Assembly (NCBI GenBank): GCA_003416985.1
Contig: QVIN01000008.1
Location: 186,001-250,000 of the forward strand
DNA from: Duganella sp. BJB480
GTDB taxonomy: Bacteria > Pseudomonadota > Gammaproteobacteria > Burkholderiales > Burkholderiaceae_D
Direction: 5' to 3'
Length of the DNA: 64,000 nucleotides
A program made the position numbers and the translations under genes. Positions 42,674 through 51,668 of this stretch are shown piece after piece (position 1 is the first letter of the stretch; each line of letters opens with the position of its first letter). Under the pieces are notes generated by a model. It was not told the DNA's origin and made no database searches. It saw only the letters and a list, made by a program, of their open reading frames with translations.

Positions 42674-43951
42674 ATGTCGCAATTTTCCTATGTAAATGGC
42701 GTGCTGCACGCCGAGGGCGCCTCGCTGGCCGCCATCGCCGCGCAGTTCGGCACCCCGACCTATGTGTACTCGAAGGCGCAGCTGCTGGCCAACTACGCCT
42801 CTTACGCCGACGCCTGCGCCGGCCGCGACGCGCTGGTCTGCTACGCCATGAAGGCCAACTCCAACCTGGCCATCCTCGACCTGCTGGCGCGCCAGGGCGC
42901 CGGCTTCGACATCGTCTCCGGCGGCGAGCTGCTGCGCGTGCTGGCGGCCGGCGGCGATCCGCGCAAGGTGATCTTCTCCGGCGTCGGCAAGAGCGTCGAC
43001 GAAATGCGCCTGGCGCTGTCGCACGACATCCTGTGCTTCAACGTCGAATCGATCCCCGAGCTGCACCGCCTCAACGAGGTGGCCGGTGCCATGGGCAAGA
43101 CCGCGCGCGTGTCGCTGCGCGTCAACCCCAACGTGGACGCCAAGACCCATCCCTACATCGCGACCGGCCTGAAGGCCAACAAGTTCGGCGTGGCCTTCGA
43201 CGACGCGCTCGACACCTACCGCGCTGCCGCCAAGCTGCCGCACCTGGAAGTGGCCGGCATCGACTGCCACATCGGCTCGCAGCTGCTGGACGACGCGCCG
43301 CTGCTGGAGGCGCTGGACCGCCTGATCGAGCTGATCGACAAGCTGGGCGACGAGGGCATCGTGCTGCACCACCTGGACATCGGCGGCGGCATTGGCATCA
43401 ACTACGGCGAAGCGGGCGAGGCGCCGCCGGTGCCGGTGGGCGACTACCTGGCCCGCCTGTTCGCGCGCGTGGACGCCTGGCGCGCGGAGCGCCACGGCGG
43501 CAAGCCGATCAAGGTGATCTTCGAGCCGGGCCGTTCGATCGTCGGCGACACCGGCGTGCTGCTGACCAAGGTGGAGTTCATCAAGCACGGCGAGGAAAAG
43601 AATTTCTGCGTGGTCGATGCGGCGATGAACGACATGGCGCGTCCGGCGTTGTACCAGGCGTGGATGGACATGCAGCCTGTGGTGCAGGGCAAGGCGGGCG
43701 CGCTGGCGTACGACGTGGTGGGTCCGATCTGCGAATCGGGCGACTGGCTGGCGCGCGACCGCGAGCTGGCGGTGGAAGCCGGCGACCTGCTGGTGATGCA
43801 CAGCGCGGGCGCCTACGGCATGACCATGGCGTCCAACTACAACACGCGCGGCCGCGCGGCGGAGATCATCGTCGACGGCGAGGTGTGCCATGTGGTGCGC
43901 AAGCGCGAGAACCCAGCCGATTTGTACGCGCTGGAATCGCTGATCAAGTAA
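42674..43951 (+). CDS. lysA: Diaminopimelate decarboxylase
   Basis: The 425-residue fold-III PLP enzyme makes L-lysine from meso-diaminopimelate, the last step of lysine synthesis. The PLP lysine is in YAMKANSN. HIGSQ and DIGGGIGINY bind phosphate. EPGRSIVGDTG binds substrate, and the catalytic Cys is in GPICESGDWLA. It follows lptM by 5 bases. A strong terminator follows. Confidence 0.98.
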   Translation: MSQFSYVNGVLHAEGASLAAIAAQFGTPTYVYSKAQLLANYASYADACAGRDALVCYAMKANSNLAILDLLARQGAGFDIVSGGELLRVLAAGGDPRKVIFSGVGKSVDEMRLALSHDILCFNVESIPELHRLNEVAGAMGKTARVSLRVNPNVDAKTHPYIATGLKANKFGVAFDDALDTYRAAAKLPHLEVAGIDCHIGSQLLDDAPLLEALDRLIELIDKLGDEGIVLHHLDIGGGIGINYGEAGEAPPVPVGDYLARLFARVDAWRAERHGGKPIKVIFEPGRSIVGDTGVLLTKVEFIKHGEEKNFCVVDAAMNDMARPALYQAWMDMQPVVQGKAGALAYDVVGPICESGDWLARDRELAVEAGDLLVMHSAGAYGMTMASNYNTRGRAAEIIVDGEVCHVVRKRENPADLYALESLIK

Positions 43952-43969
43952 GCCGGTCATCCGGCAAGC

Positions 43970-44003
43970 AAAAGCCGCCCGCCTCGCCGCCGGCGGCTTT
44001 TTT
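43970..44003 (+). terminator. Rho-independent terminator after lysA
   Basis: AAAAGCCGCC (43970-43979) pairs with GGCGGCTTTT (43992-44001), with a further T-run to 44003. It lies 18 bases past the lysA stop. The last T of its tract is the first base of the stop codon of the convergent Rpn-type gene. Confidence 0.88.
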
Positions 44004-44944
44004 CATGCGGGCTGGTTTTCGGCAAAAATTTCCTGGATGTTCTTGGCCTCAAAAATCCGGTCGAACCAAAGATCCACATCCTCCCTCTCCGCCCAATCGA
44101 TGCGACTGCTCAGCTTGCGCGAAAGTTTGCCGAAACGCTTGGCAAGCAATATCTTCAAACGATCCTTATGCCCAAACAGCTCGGCTTCATAACGGAAGAT
44201 GTCTCCATATGTCTTGAATTCCGGCGTGGCCATCACAGCGCTCCTTTCGATAGCACTCTGTAGGTGAATCATACGCTCGCCGGCAAGCCGTCGCAAATGG
44301 CGCGCGCCCCATCGCCCCAGGCCTTTCTGCACGCTATCAGTGACGACTTCGTATTGCAATTTATCGAGTTCCGTCGCCAAATCAGGGACCGTGCGCGTTC
44401 GTTCGACACGGAATGCCATGGCGGCGAAGTTATTCACCAAATCAAGCTCATCTTTTCTGAGTCTGTGTTGATCAATCAGCAGGTAGCGTTGCGCAGCTTG
44501 CAGGTGCCAGAGGTCGGACGGCACGGCGGTGATCAGGTCAGCGAGGCTAAGGCTCGCCTTCCATCGCTTTTTGTCGTTATACAAGACGATAGGAAATACA
44601 GGGGGTAGTTTTCCCGGCTGAGGCAACTCGTGGCGCTTGATCAGGTCTTGATAAAGCAAGCCGATATAGACCTGCATGCGCAGCGCCATCCAGTGGTCGG
44701 AACGGGATTGGAATTCGAGCAGCAGGTAGATGTAGATCCACTCGCCGGCCAGGCGCACACGCCAGACCATGTCGCTGTGGCGATGGTGGCCGCCGTCGCT
44801 GACGTAGCTGCCGTTGATGCGCTCGAAACTGTCGAGGTCCAGCTGCCGCACCCACTCGCCCGGCACGAAGCCCAGCAACAGGTCGCGCACCATCTCTGGA
44901 TACGCGAACAGTTGCTTGTATGCGGTGTCGTCCTCGCTGGCCAT
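44003..44944 (-). CDS. Rpn-family putative PD-(D/E)XK nuclease, 313 aa
   Basis: The N-terminal domain has the layout of recombination-promoting nuclease/transposase_31 proteins: DDTAYKQLFAYPEMVRDLL, then SDMVWRVRL and IYLLLEFQSRSD, giving the D...E-x-Q catalytic core, and ALRMQVYIGLLYQDL. The C-terminal part (ILLAKRFGKLSRKLSSRID) resembles DUF4351. Rpn proteins are DNA endonucleases linked to recA-independent recombination, often duplicated and horizontally spread. It is a lone gene, convergent with lysA and with its stop inside the lysA terminator. Activity is inferred from the family. Confidence 0.87.
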   Translation of the reverse strand: MASEDDTAYKQLFAYPEMVRDLLLGFVPGEWVRQLDLDSFERINGSYVSDGGHHRHSDMVWRVRLAGEWIYIYLLLEFQSRSDHWMALRMQVYIGLLYQDLIKRHELPQPGKLPPVFPIVLYNDKKRWKASLSLADLITAVPSDLWHLQAAQRYLLIDQHRLRKDELDLVNNFAAMAFRVERTRTVPDLATELDKLQYEVVTDSVQKGLGRWGARHLRRLAGERMIHLQSAIERSAVMATPEFKTYGDIFRYEAELFGHKDRLKILLAKRFGKLSRKLSSRIDWAEREDVDLWFDRIFEAKNIQEIFAENQPA

Positions 44945-44998
44945 CGGCCCAGTGTAGCGAGGCGGAGCGCGCCGCTGTTGGGCGCGCTCAAAGGAGCG

Positions 44999-45625
44999 CT
45001 AGCGCGCCGCCGCGGCCGACAGCGCCTTGCCGCGCGCCCAGTACACCCGCATCAGCAGCAACGCCCCGAGGATCAGGCCAAAGATGATGGGCTGCGTGAA
45101 GTTGTGCTTGCCCGCCTTCATCCACCAGAAGTGCAGGATGGCCAGCGGCGCGATCACATAGATCAGCCGGTGCAACCACTGCCAGCGCTTGCCGCCCAGC
45201 CGCTTGATCATGCCGTTGGTGCTGGTCGCGGCCAGCGGGATCAGCAGCACGAAGGCGATGAAGCCCACCGTGATGAACGGCCGCTTCAGCACGTCCTTCC
45301 ACATCTCCTGCACGTCGAAGAAATGGTCGAACCACAGGAAGGTCATGAAGTGCAGCACACCGTAGAAGAACATGTACAGCCCCATCATGCGGCGCAGCTT
45401 GATCAGCCAGTTCCATTTGCTCAGCTTGCGCAGCGGCGTCACCGCCAGCGTGAAGCACAGGAAGTACAAGGTCCAGTCGCCGGTACCGCGCGTGATGAAT
45501 TCCAGCGGCTCGACCAGTTGCCCGGTCAAGGTCAGGTACACCATGCGCGCCAGGGGCACCAGCGCCAGCACGAACAGCGCAGCCTTGATCAGCCCGGTCT
45601 GCCGGGCGGTGGGATTGAACGCCAT
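44999..45625 (-). CDS. msrQ: Heme-binding membrane subunit MsrQ
   Basis: The 208-residue protein has about six membrane helices of the ferric-reductase type. Histidines that could bind heme b are in GVLHFMTFL, WLHRLIYVIAPLAILHFWW. MsrQ passes electrons from the respiratory chain to periplasmic MsrP. It starts 4 bases after the msrP stop, so the two are co-translated. Confidence 0.96.
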   Translation of the reverse strand: MAFNPTARQTGLIKAALFVLALVPLARMVYLTLTGQLVEPLEFITRGTGDWTLYFLCFTLAVTPLRKLSKWNWLIKLRRMMGLYMFFYGVLHFMTFLWFDHFFDVQEMWKDVLKRPFITVGFIAFVLLIPLAATSTNGMIKRLGGKRWQWLHRLIYVIAPLAILHFWWMKAGKHNFTQPIIFGLILGALLLMRVYWARGKALSAAAAR

Positions 45626-45629
45626 ACGC

Positions 45630-46607
45630 TTAGAAGAACTTCTTCAGGTCCATGCCGGCGTACAGCGGCGCGACGTCGGCATAGCCGTTGAACATCAGCG
45701 TCTTGCGCTTGCGGGCCAGGAAGCCGTCCTCGCCGATGCGGCGCTCGGACGCCTGCGACCAGCGCGGGTGGTCCACGTCCGGATTGACGTTCGAATAGAA
45801 ACCGTACTCGCTCGGCGCCGACAGGTTCCACGACGTGCGCGGCTGCTCTTTGACGAAGCGGATCTTGACGATGGATTTGGCCGACTTGAAACCGTACTTC
45901 CACGGCAGCGCCATACGCACCGGCGCGCCGTTCTGGTTGGCCAGCGTTTCGCCGTACATGCCCAGCGTCAGCAAGGCCAGCGGATGGTTGGCCTCGTCGA
46001 TGCGCAAGCCCTCGGTGTACGGCCATTGCAGCACGCGGCTGCCCACGCCCGGCATCTGCTTCTTGTCGGCCAGCGAGATGAACTCCACATACTTGGCGTT
46101 GCCGGTCGGCTCGACCTTCTTGATGATCTCGGAGAAGGAGTAGCCGATCCACGGAATGACCATCGACCAGCCCTCCACGCAGCGCAGGCGGTAGACGCGC
46201 TCCTCCAGCGGCGCCAGCTTGAGCAGCGCGTCGATATCCAAGGTCATCGGCTTGTTGACCTCGCCTTCGATGGACACCGTCCACGGCCGCGTCTTGAGCG
46301 TGCCGGCGTACATGGCCGGTTCGCTCTTGTCGGTGCCGAATTCGTAGAAGTTGTTGTAGCTGGTGGCGTCCTTGTACGGCGTGTGCTTGTCGAGCGCCGA
46401 GTAGGAAGGATTGAGCTTGGCGGCCAGCTTGGGATTGACGCCTTGCGCGAAGGCTTCGCGGTTGGCCATCTCCAGCAGCGCGGCGCCGCCGAGGGCACCG
46501 GCGGCGACTTGCTTCATGAAGTTGCGGCGCGACTCGTACACCTCGCGCGGCGTGATTTCTGATGAAAACGGCAACTCGATGCCGTTGGGGCTACGCTTGA
46601 TCAGCAT
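45630..46607 (-). CDS. msrP: Periplasmic methionine sulfoxide reductase, molybdoenzyme subunit MsrP
   Basis: The 325-residue protein has a twin-arginine signal (ESRRNFMKQVAAGALGGAAL). Its molybdopterin domain includes the Mo-ligating Cys in VYRLRCVEGWSMVIPW, and GAPVRMALPWKYGFKS is typical of the family. It reduces methionine sulfoxide in oxidised periplasmic proteins after Tat export, with electrons from MsrQ. It is first of the msrPQ pair. Confidence 0.97.
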   Translation of the reverse strand: MLIKRSPNGIELPFSSEITPREVYESRRNFMKQVAAGALGGAALLEMANREAFAQGVNPKLAAKLNPSYSALDKHTPYKDATSYNNFYEFGTDKSEPAMYAGTLKTRPWTVSIEGEVNKPMTLDIDALLKLAPLEERVYRLRCVEGWSMVIPWIGYSFSEIIKKVEPTGNAKYVEFISLADKKQMPGVGSRVLQWPYTEGLRIDEANHPLALLTLGMYGETLANQNGAPVRMALPWKYGFKSAKSIVKIRFVKEQPRTSWNLSAPSEYGFYSNVNPDVDHPRWSQASERRIGEDGFLARKRKTLMFNGYADVAPLYAGMDLKKFF

Positions 46608-46699
46608 GCTGACTCCAAAGATTGTGCAAGGTTGAGACTTGGTCGTACCAATAGCCTGAACCTTACACCAATCTTGGCCAGCAAAAGTTCACATCGCGT

Positions 46700-47857
46700 T
46701 TACAACTTGCCGTAAGAATGCAGGCCGGACAGGAACATGTTCACGCCCAGGAAGGCGAAGGTGGTCACCAGCAGGCCCACCAGCGCCCACCATGCCGCCG
46801 GACGGCCGCGCAGGCCCGTCATCAGGCGCATGTGCAGCCAGGCCGCGTAGTTGAGCCAGACGATCAGCGCCCAGGTTTCCTTCGGATCCCACGACCAGTA
46901 GCCGCCCCACGCCTCGGCCGCCCACAGCGCGCCGAGGATGGTGGCGATGGTGAAGAAGGCGAAGCCGGCCGAGATGGCCTTGTACATGACGTCGTCCAGC
47001 ACCTCTTCCGACGGCAGGCGGTCCACCAGGCGGCCCGAGGTCTTCAGCAGGTAGGCCGCCGCCACCATCGCGGCCAGTGCGAAGTTGCCGTAGCCAATGA
47101 AGTTGGCCGGCACGTGGATCTTCATCCACCAGCTTTGCAGCGCCGGCAGCAGCGGCTGGATGTCGGCGGCGTCGCGCGAGGTGGTGTACCAGAACAGGAA
47201 GCCGATCGCGGCGGTGATGACCAGCGTGACGAAGGCGCCCAGCTGGCGGGTGGCGTAGCGCTGCTCGAAGTACAGGTAGAACATCGCGGTGATCAGCGAA
47301 AACAGGATAAACACTTCATACAGATTCGACACCGGAATGTGGCCGACGTCGGTGCCGATCAGGTAGGACTCGTACCAGCGCACCATCATGCCGGTCAGGC
47401 CCAGCACCACGGCGGCCCAGCACAGCTTGGAGCCGATGCTGAAGGCGGACTCGGAGCGGGCGGCCGAGCCGATCACGTAGAACAATGTCGACAGGCAGAA
47501 CATCACGCTCATCCACAGGATCGCGGACTGGCTGGACAGCATCATGCGCAGCCAGAACTTCTTGGTGCCGTTGTCGAGCTCGCCGGCGTACATGGCGATC
47601 GCGCCCAGCGCCAGCAGGGCCACCAGCGGCATCAGCCAGCGCGCCGGCTTCCAGTGCCAGCCCAGCGCGGCGAATGCCGGCGCGGCGGCCAGCAGGATGC
47701 CCTTCTCGTAGATGTCCATGTAGTGGCCGTAGCGGCTCAGGCCGAACAGCGAGCCCGCCAGCAGCGCCAGCGCGAACACCCAGTCGAACGCGGTCAGGCG
47801 CTTGAAGTAGCCGGGCGCCTGGGTATAGGTTTGGGTCGATTGCGTCAGTTCCATCAT
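46700..47857 (-). CDS. ccsA: System II cytochrome c biogenesis protein CcsA (ResC type; often annotated CcsB)
   Basis: The 385-residue membrane protein has about eight helices. The heme-handling WWD motif is WGGYWSWDPKETWALIVW, and WWMKIHVPANFIGYGNFAL carries a conserved external His. Together with ResB it moves heme across the membrane and ligates it to CxxCH apocytochromes. It starts 22 bases after the resB stop. Two adjacent ATGs at the start are both possible. Confidence 0.95.
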   Translation of the reverse strand: MMELTQSTQTYTQAPGYFKRLTAFDWVFALALLAGSLFGLSRYGHYMDIYEKGILLAAAPAFAALGWHWKPARWLMPLVALLALGAIAMYAGELDNGTKKFWLRMMLSSQSAILWMSVMFCLSTLFYVIGSAARSESAFSIGSKLCWAAVVLGLTGMMVRWYESYLIGTDVGHIPVSNLYEVFILFSLITAMFYLYFEQRYATRQLGAFVTLVITAAIGFLFWYTTSRDAADIQPLLPALQSWWMKIHVPANFIGYGNFALAAMVAAAYLLKTSGRLVDRLPSEEVLDDVMYKAISAGFAFFTIATILGALWAAEAWGGYWSWDPKETWALIVWLNYAAWLHMRLMTGLRGRPAAWWALVGLLVTTFAFLGVNMFLSGLHSYGKL

Positions 47858-47879
47858 TTCTCTCCGTAGCCGTTCCAGC

Positions 47880-49973
47880 TTACGCCGATTGCGGCAGCTT
47901 TTCTTTCAAAGTTTCAAACTCGCGTTCGAAGTCCAGCGTTTTGCGCTGGGTGCTCATGGCCATCAGCGCCTCGGCGCCGGCGCCGTCGTCCTTGATCCAC
48001 ACCCACAGGCGGCGTTCGCGGATATAAAACATCGAGAATACACCCAGCACCAGGAATACGCAGCCCAGGTAGACCACCTTCTTGCCCGGCGAACGGGTGA
48101 CCTGGAACACCGAGGCCTGGACCTGGGTGAAGTCGTCCAGCTGCAGGTAGACCGGCGCGCCGTAGAAGTAGGCGTCCGACAGCGCGTTGGTGGACAGTTG
48201 CAGGAAGCGGGCGTGGGCCTCGTCGGCGCTGACCGGCTCCAGACCGTCCTTGGCGCGGGCGGCCTGCCACAGGTCCCACAGGCTGCCGTTGAGGATCTTC
48301 ATGAAGACGTCGGCGGCCTTCTCCTGCTCGGCGGCCGGGATCTTCTCCAGGAAGCGCGAAATGGCCACGAAGCCGGCCGCCTTGTCGTTGCCGGCGAAGA
48401 TGGTCAGGCTCTTCTCGGCCGAGGCTTGCAATTGGCCGCGCAGGGCGTCGCCGTTGGGCGACTGCGGCGTGGCGCGTTCGGCGTAGCGCTTGGCGGCGGC
48501 GGCGCGCAGGGCCGGGTCGTTGAGGGCGGCGCGCAGGCGCATCCATTCGGTCACGCTGTGGGCGTCGTCGGCCGGGATGCGCAGGAAGCTGAACGGGTCG
48601 GACGGGTTGACTCGCATGCCGGCCAGGAACACCGTGGCGCCGTCCACCGTCACCGGCTGCATGTAGTTCTGGTATTCGCGCGCCTGGCCGGTCTTGTCGC
48701 GCAGCTTGTAGGTCACGCTGGGGCCGACGTTCTTCAGGTCCTTGTTGTTGGCGTTGCGGCCGGCCGAGCCGGTGTGCTTGTCGAGGCTGTTGGCGAACTG
48801 CTCTTCCAGGCTCTTGCCCTTGGTGACGGCGCGCGCGTCCTGCGTGGCGGCCAGGTTCTCGACGTTGAACGGACGGAAGCCCGACCATTCGACGGTGTAG
48901 GCGTCGCCCATGGCGGTGCTGCTGCCGACCTCGCCCGCGATGTCGAACTTGGCGGTGCCGCTGCCGACCATCGGGTAGCCGCTCAGCTTGAGCTTGCTGC
49001 CGCCGTCGTCAAAGCTGGACTGGTAGATCGCCAGGCCCTTGTACAGCAGCGGCTTGTTGACTTCGATGACGGCCTTGACCACCTCGCCGCTGGCGTGGTC
49101 GCGCACCTCGACCTCGCTGGCGAACAGCTTGGGCATGCCGGTGGTGTAAAAATCAATGTTGAATTTTTTCAGCTTGATGGTGAACGGCAGGTCCTGGATC
49201 AGGACGCCGTCGGGACGGGTGATGATGGCGCTGTCGCTGGTCGAGCCTTCCGGGATCATGGTGTTGCCGCGGAAGGTGGGATTGCCCAGGCCCAGGCGGC
49301 TCTTGGCCGGCACCGCCGAGATCAGGCCGCTGCCGTTGAACGGCACTTTGCCGAGGAACCATTCCTGCAGGCGGATCGGCACGTCCGAATCGAGCAGGCC
49401 GCCGATGCAGATGACCACGATGGCGGTGTGCGCGAAGATGTAGCCGAACTTGTTGGCCGCGCCCTGCTTGGCCGCCACCAGCGTGCCGTTGTCCTTGTCC
49501 ACCAGCTTGACCTGGTAGCCGGTGTCGGCCAGGCGGGCGGCGGTCTGCTGCGCCAGCGCGGCGCGCGCCAGCGGCGAGCGCCACTGCATCTTGTGGTGGA
49601 AATTGAGCAGCGAATTCTCGCGCACGTTCTCGCGCCAGCTGCGCATGTCCTTGAGCATCTTGGGCGCGTTGCGGATGATGCACAGCGAGGTCGACGTCAC
49701 CAGCGTGGCCATCAGCAGCAGGAACCACCAGGCCGAGTACACGGTGTACAAGCCCAGCTTGCCGAACACCTCGAACCAGAACGGGCCGAACTGGTTGATG
49801 TAGTTGTTGGTGGCCTCGCCCTGCTTCATGACGGTGCCGACGATGGCGGCGATGGCGATCATCGCCAGCAGCGCGATGGCGAAGCGCATGGAGGAAATCA
49901 ATTCGACCAGTTCGCCGACGAGGGGTCGGCGGGTCTTCAGTTCGATGCCGGTGGTGCTGGGGCTGCTGCTCAT
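47880..49973 (-). CDS. resB: System II cytochrome c biogenesis protein ResB (CcsB)
   Basis: The 697-residue protein has three membrane helices in the N-terminal third (RFAIALLAMIAIAAIVGTV; WFLLLMATLVTSTSLCIIR; GYIFAHTAIVVICIGGLL). A large periplasmic domain with GLAIYQSSFDDGGSKL follows, then a last helix near 640 (VVYLGCVFLVLGVFSMFY). It is the partner of CcsA in heme delivery and apocytochrome ligation. It lies between cytochrome c4 and ccsA on one strand. Confidence 0.95.
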   Translation of the reverse strand: MSSSPSTTGIELKTRRPLVGELVELISSMRFAIALLAMIAIAAIVGTVMKQGEATNNYINQFGPFWFEVFGKLGLYTVYSAWWFLLLMATLVTSTSLCIIRNAPKMLKDMRSWRENVRENSLLNFHHKMQWRSPLARAALAQQTAARLADTGYQVKLVDKDNGTLVAAKQGAANKFGYIFAHTAIVVICIGGLLDSDVPIRLQEWFLGKVPFNGSGLISAVPAKSRLGLGNPTFRGNTMIPEGSTSDSAIITRPDGVLIQDLPFTIKLKKFNIDFYTTGMPKLFASEVEVRDHASGEVVKAVIEVNKPLLYKGLAIYQSSFDDGGSKLKLSGYPMVGSGTAKFDIAGEVGSSTAMGDAYTVEWSGFRPFNVENLAATQDARAVTKGKSLEEQFANSLDKHTGSAGRNANNKDLKNVGPSVTYKLRDKTGQAREYQNYMQPVTVDGATVFLAGMRVNPSDPFSFLRIPADDAHSVTEWMRLRAALNDPALRAAAAKRYAERATPQSPNGDALRGQLQASAEKSLTIFAGNDKAAGFVAISRFLEKIPAAEQEKAADVFMKILNGSLWDLWQAARAKDGLEPVSADEAHARFLQLSTNALSDAYFYGAPVYLQLDDFTQVQASVFQVTRSPGKKVVYLGCVFLVLGVFSMFYIRERRLWVWIKDDGAGAEALMAMSTQRKTLDFEREFETLKEKLPQSA

Positions 49974-50012
49974 GCTGGAACGATCTCAAAAAAATATGCT
50001 GGGGGCAGCATA

Positions 50013-50049
50013 ACAACAAAAAGGGCAGCCCGCTTACGCTGCCGCCCTC
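50013..50049 (-). terminator. Rho-independent terminator after cytochrome c4
   Basis: On the minus strand GGGCGGCAGC pairs, with one bulge, to GCTGCCC across a short loop, followed by TTTTTGTTGTT. It lies 48 bases after the cytochrome c4 stop and before resB, so the cytochrome gene and the biogenesis genes are probably transcribed at different levels. Confidence 0.7.
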
Positions 50050-50096
50050 TATGCACTATCAGTTGCACCGCAACCCAAGGGCGCGGCCAGCTGTTC

Positions 50097-50777
50097 TTAT
50101 TTCAAGCCGGCGACGTAATCGGCCACGGCTTTCATTTCTTCATCCGACATGCGCTTGGCGATGGTGGTCATCTGCGCGCTGTTCTTGCGGCCGTCGGCCT
50201 TGAACAGGCCCAGCTGGGCCACCGTGTAATCCTGGTGCTGGCCGGCGATGCGTGGATATTGCACCGGGATGCCGGCGCCGACGGCGCCGTGGCAGCTGGC
50301 GCAGGCCGGAACGTTTTTCTCGGCGATGCCGCCGCGATAAATCTTCTTGCCCAGTTCAACCGTTTCCTTGTTCTTCGCCGCGCCAGGCTTTTGCGCCTGG
50401 GTGGCCAGCCAGGCCGAGATATTGTGCTTTTCCTCGTCGGTCAGCATCTTGGCGAAGGTGGTCATGACCGGTTGATTCCGCTCCGGGCCGGAAAAGTTCA
50501 CCAGCTGCTTGTACAGGTAGCCTTCGTGCTGGCCGGCCAGTTTCGGGTTGACGGTGATGGTGGAGTTGCCGCCGTCGCCGTGGCAGGAAACGCAGGCCGG
50601 CAGGCCGCGCGCAGCGTCGCCGTTTGCAAACAGGGTGCCGCCTTTGGCCGCATCGACTTTGGGCGCTGCCGCTTCGGCGTGGGCCGGTTTTTTTTCTTCA
50701 GCGGCGGATGCGGTGCCGGCAACGGCCAGCAGGGCCACCAACAGGGATTTTACAAACGGTGAAAACGCACGATTCAT
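50097..50777 (-). CDS. Di-heme cytochrome c4
   Basis: A signal peptide (FVKSLLVALLAVAGTASAA) is followed by two similar cytochrome domains, each with a CxxCH heme site: ACVSCHGDGGN and ACASCHGAVGAG. Each has a downstream axial Met (PVMTTFAKM and AQMTTIAKRM). With 226 residues it matches the c4 family, which carries electrons in the periplasm between the bc1 complex and terminal oxidases. It lies just upstream of its own maturation genes resB-ccsA and is divergent from engB. Confidence 0.95.
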   Translation of the reverse strand: MNRAFSPFVKSLLVALLAVAGTASAAEEKKPAHAEAAAPKVDAAKGGTLFANGDAARGLPACVSCHGDGGNSTITVNPKLAGQHEGYLYKQLVNFSGPERNQPVMTTFAKMLTDEEKHNISAWLATQAQKPGAAKNKETVELGKKIYRGGIAEKNVPACASCHGAVGAGIPVQYPRIAGQHQDYTVAQLGLFKADGRKNSAQMTTIAKRMSDEEMKAVADYVAGLK

Positions 50778-50913
50778 TCAAGCACCCTCAAAAAAGTTTG
50801 TCGAACGTATGCCGCAGGCTAGTAGCTATCGGCTATGGCAACACTTCGTAACCACTCATTGTACAATAGCTTTCCAGCATATTTGCTCCCTTTTGTTGCA
50901 TTTCCCCCATCTC

Positions 50914-51642
50914 ATGTCCAAACTCTGGCAAGCCCGCTTCTTTACGACCGTCAACCAATTGCGCGATCTGCCCGACACCACCGTGCCGGAAATCGCCTTT
51001 GCAGGTCGCTCCAACGCCGGCAAATCGACCGCCATCAACATCCTGTGCAACCAGAAGGGCCTGGCGTTCGCGTCCAAGACGCCTGGCCGCACGCAGCACA
51101 TCAACTACTTCTCCATCGGCGGCGCGCACGTGGCGCAGCACCGCAAGGATCCGACCATCGTCGACGAGATCGAATGCCTGCTGGTGGACTTGCCGGGCTA
51201 CGGCTACGCCGAGGTGTCCGGCTCGGCCAAGCTGCACTGGCAGCGCCTGCTGGGCGACTACGTCCAGCGCCGCGAGCAACTGGCGGCCTTGATCTTGATC
51301 ATGGATTCGCGCCGCCCGTTCACCGAACTGGACATCCAGATGCTGGAATGGTTCGCCCCGACGGGCAAGCCGATCCATTGCATTCTGACCAAGGTTGACA
51401 AACTGAACCGCAATGAATCCGTCAACGTGCTGCGCCAGGCCAAGGCCAAGCTCGACAGCTACGTCGACGAAGATGGCGAAGGTTTCCCTTTCACCGTGCA
51501 ACTGTTCTCCGCGCTCAAACGCATCGGCATCGAAGAAGCCAACGACAAGATTTTGGAACTGGCCGGCGTCACCGATGACGAAGCCGCCGCCCAGGTCGAT
51601 CTGATCGAAATGGAAGACGACGTCGAGCCAGACGAGCAATAA
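50914..51642 (+). CDS. engB: Ribosome biogenesis GTP-binding protein EngB (YsxC/YihA)
   Basis: The ATG at 50914 gives 242 residues. G1 is FAGRSNAGKSTAINIL, G2 KTPGRTQHINYF, G3 VDLPGYGYAEV, and G4 LTKVDKLNR. It is required for late assembly of the 50S subunit. The C-terminus is longer than in E. coli with an acidic tail (EMEDDVEPDEQ). A TACAAT -10 lies about 50 bases upstream in the gap shared with divergent cytochrome c4. The frame extends to 50548 only through that gene's antisense. It is followed by hemB after 26 bases. Confidence 0.97.
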   Translation: MSKLWQARFFTTVNQLRDLPDTTVPEIAFAGRSNAGKSTAINILCNQKGLAFASKTPGRTQHINYFSIGGAHVAQHRKDPTIVDEIECLLVDLPGYGYAEVSGSAKLHWQRLLGDYVQRREQLAALILIMDSRRPFTELDIQMLEWFAPTGKPIHCILTKVDKLNRNESVNVLRQAKAKLDSYVDEDGEGFPFTVQLFSALKRIGIEEANDKILELAGVTDDEAAAQVDLIEMEDDVEPDEQ

Positions 51643-51668
51643 CCTCACAGCATAGGAAAGTTTTAGCG

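Noticed and set aside
50548..50913. N-terminal extension of EngB
   Set aside because: The extra codons lie antisense to cytochrome c4 and in the divergent promoter gap; the conserved protein begins at the ATG at 50914.
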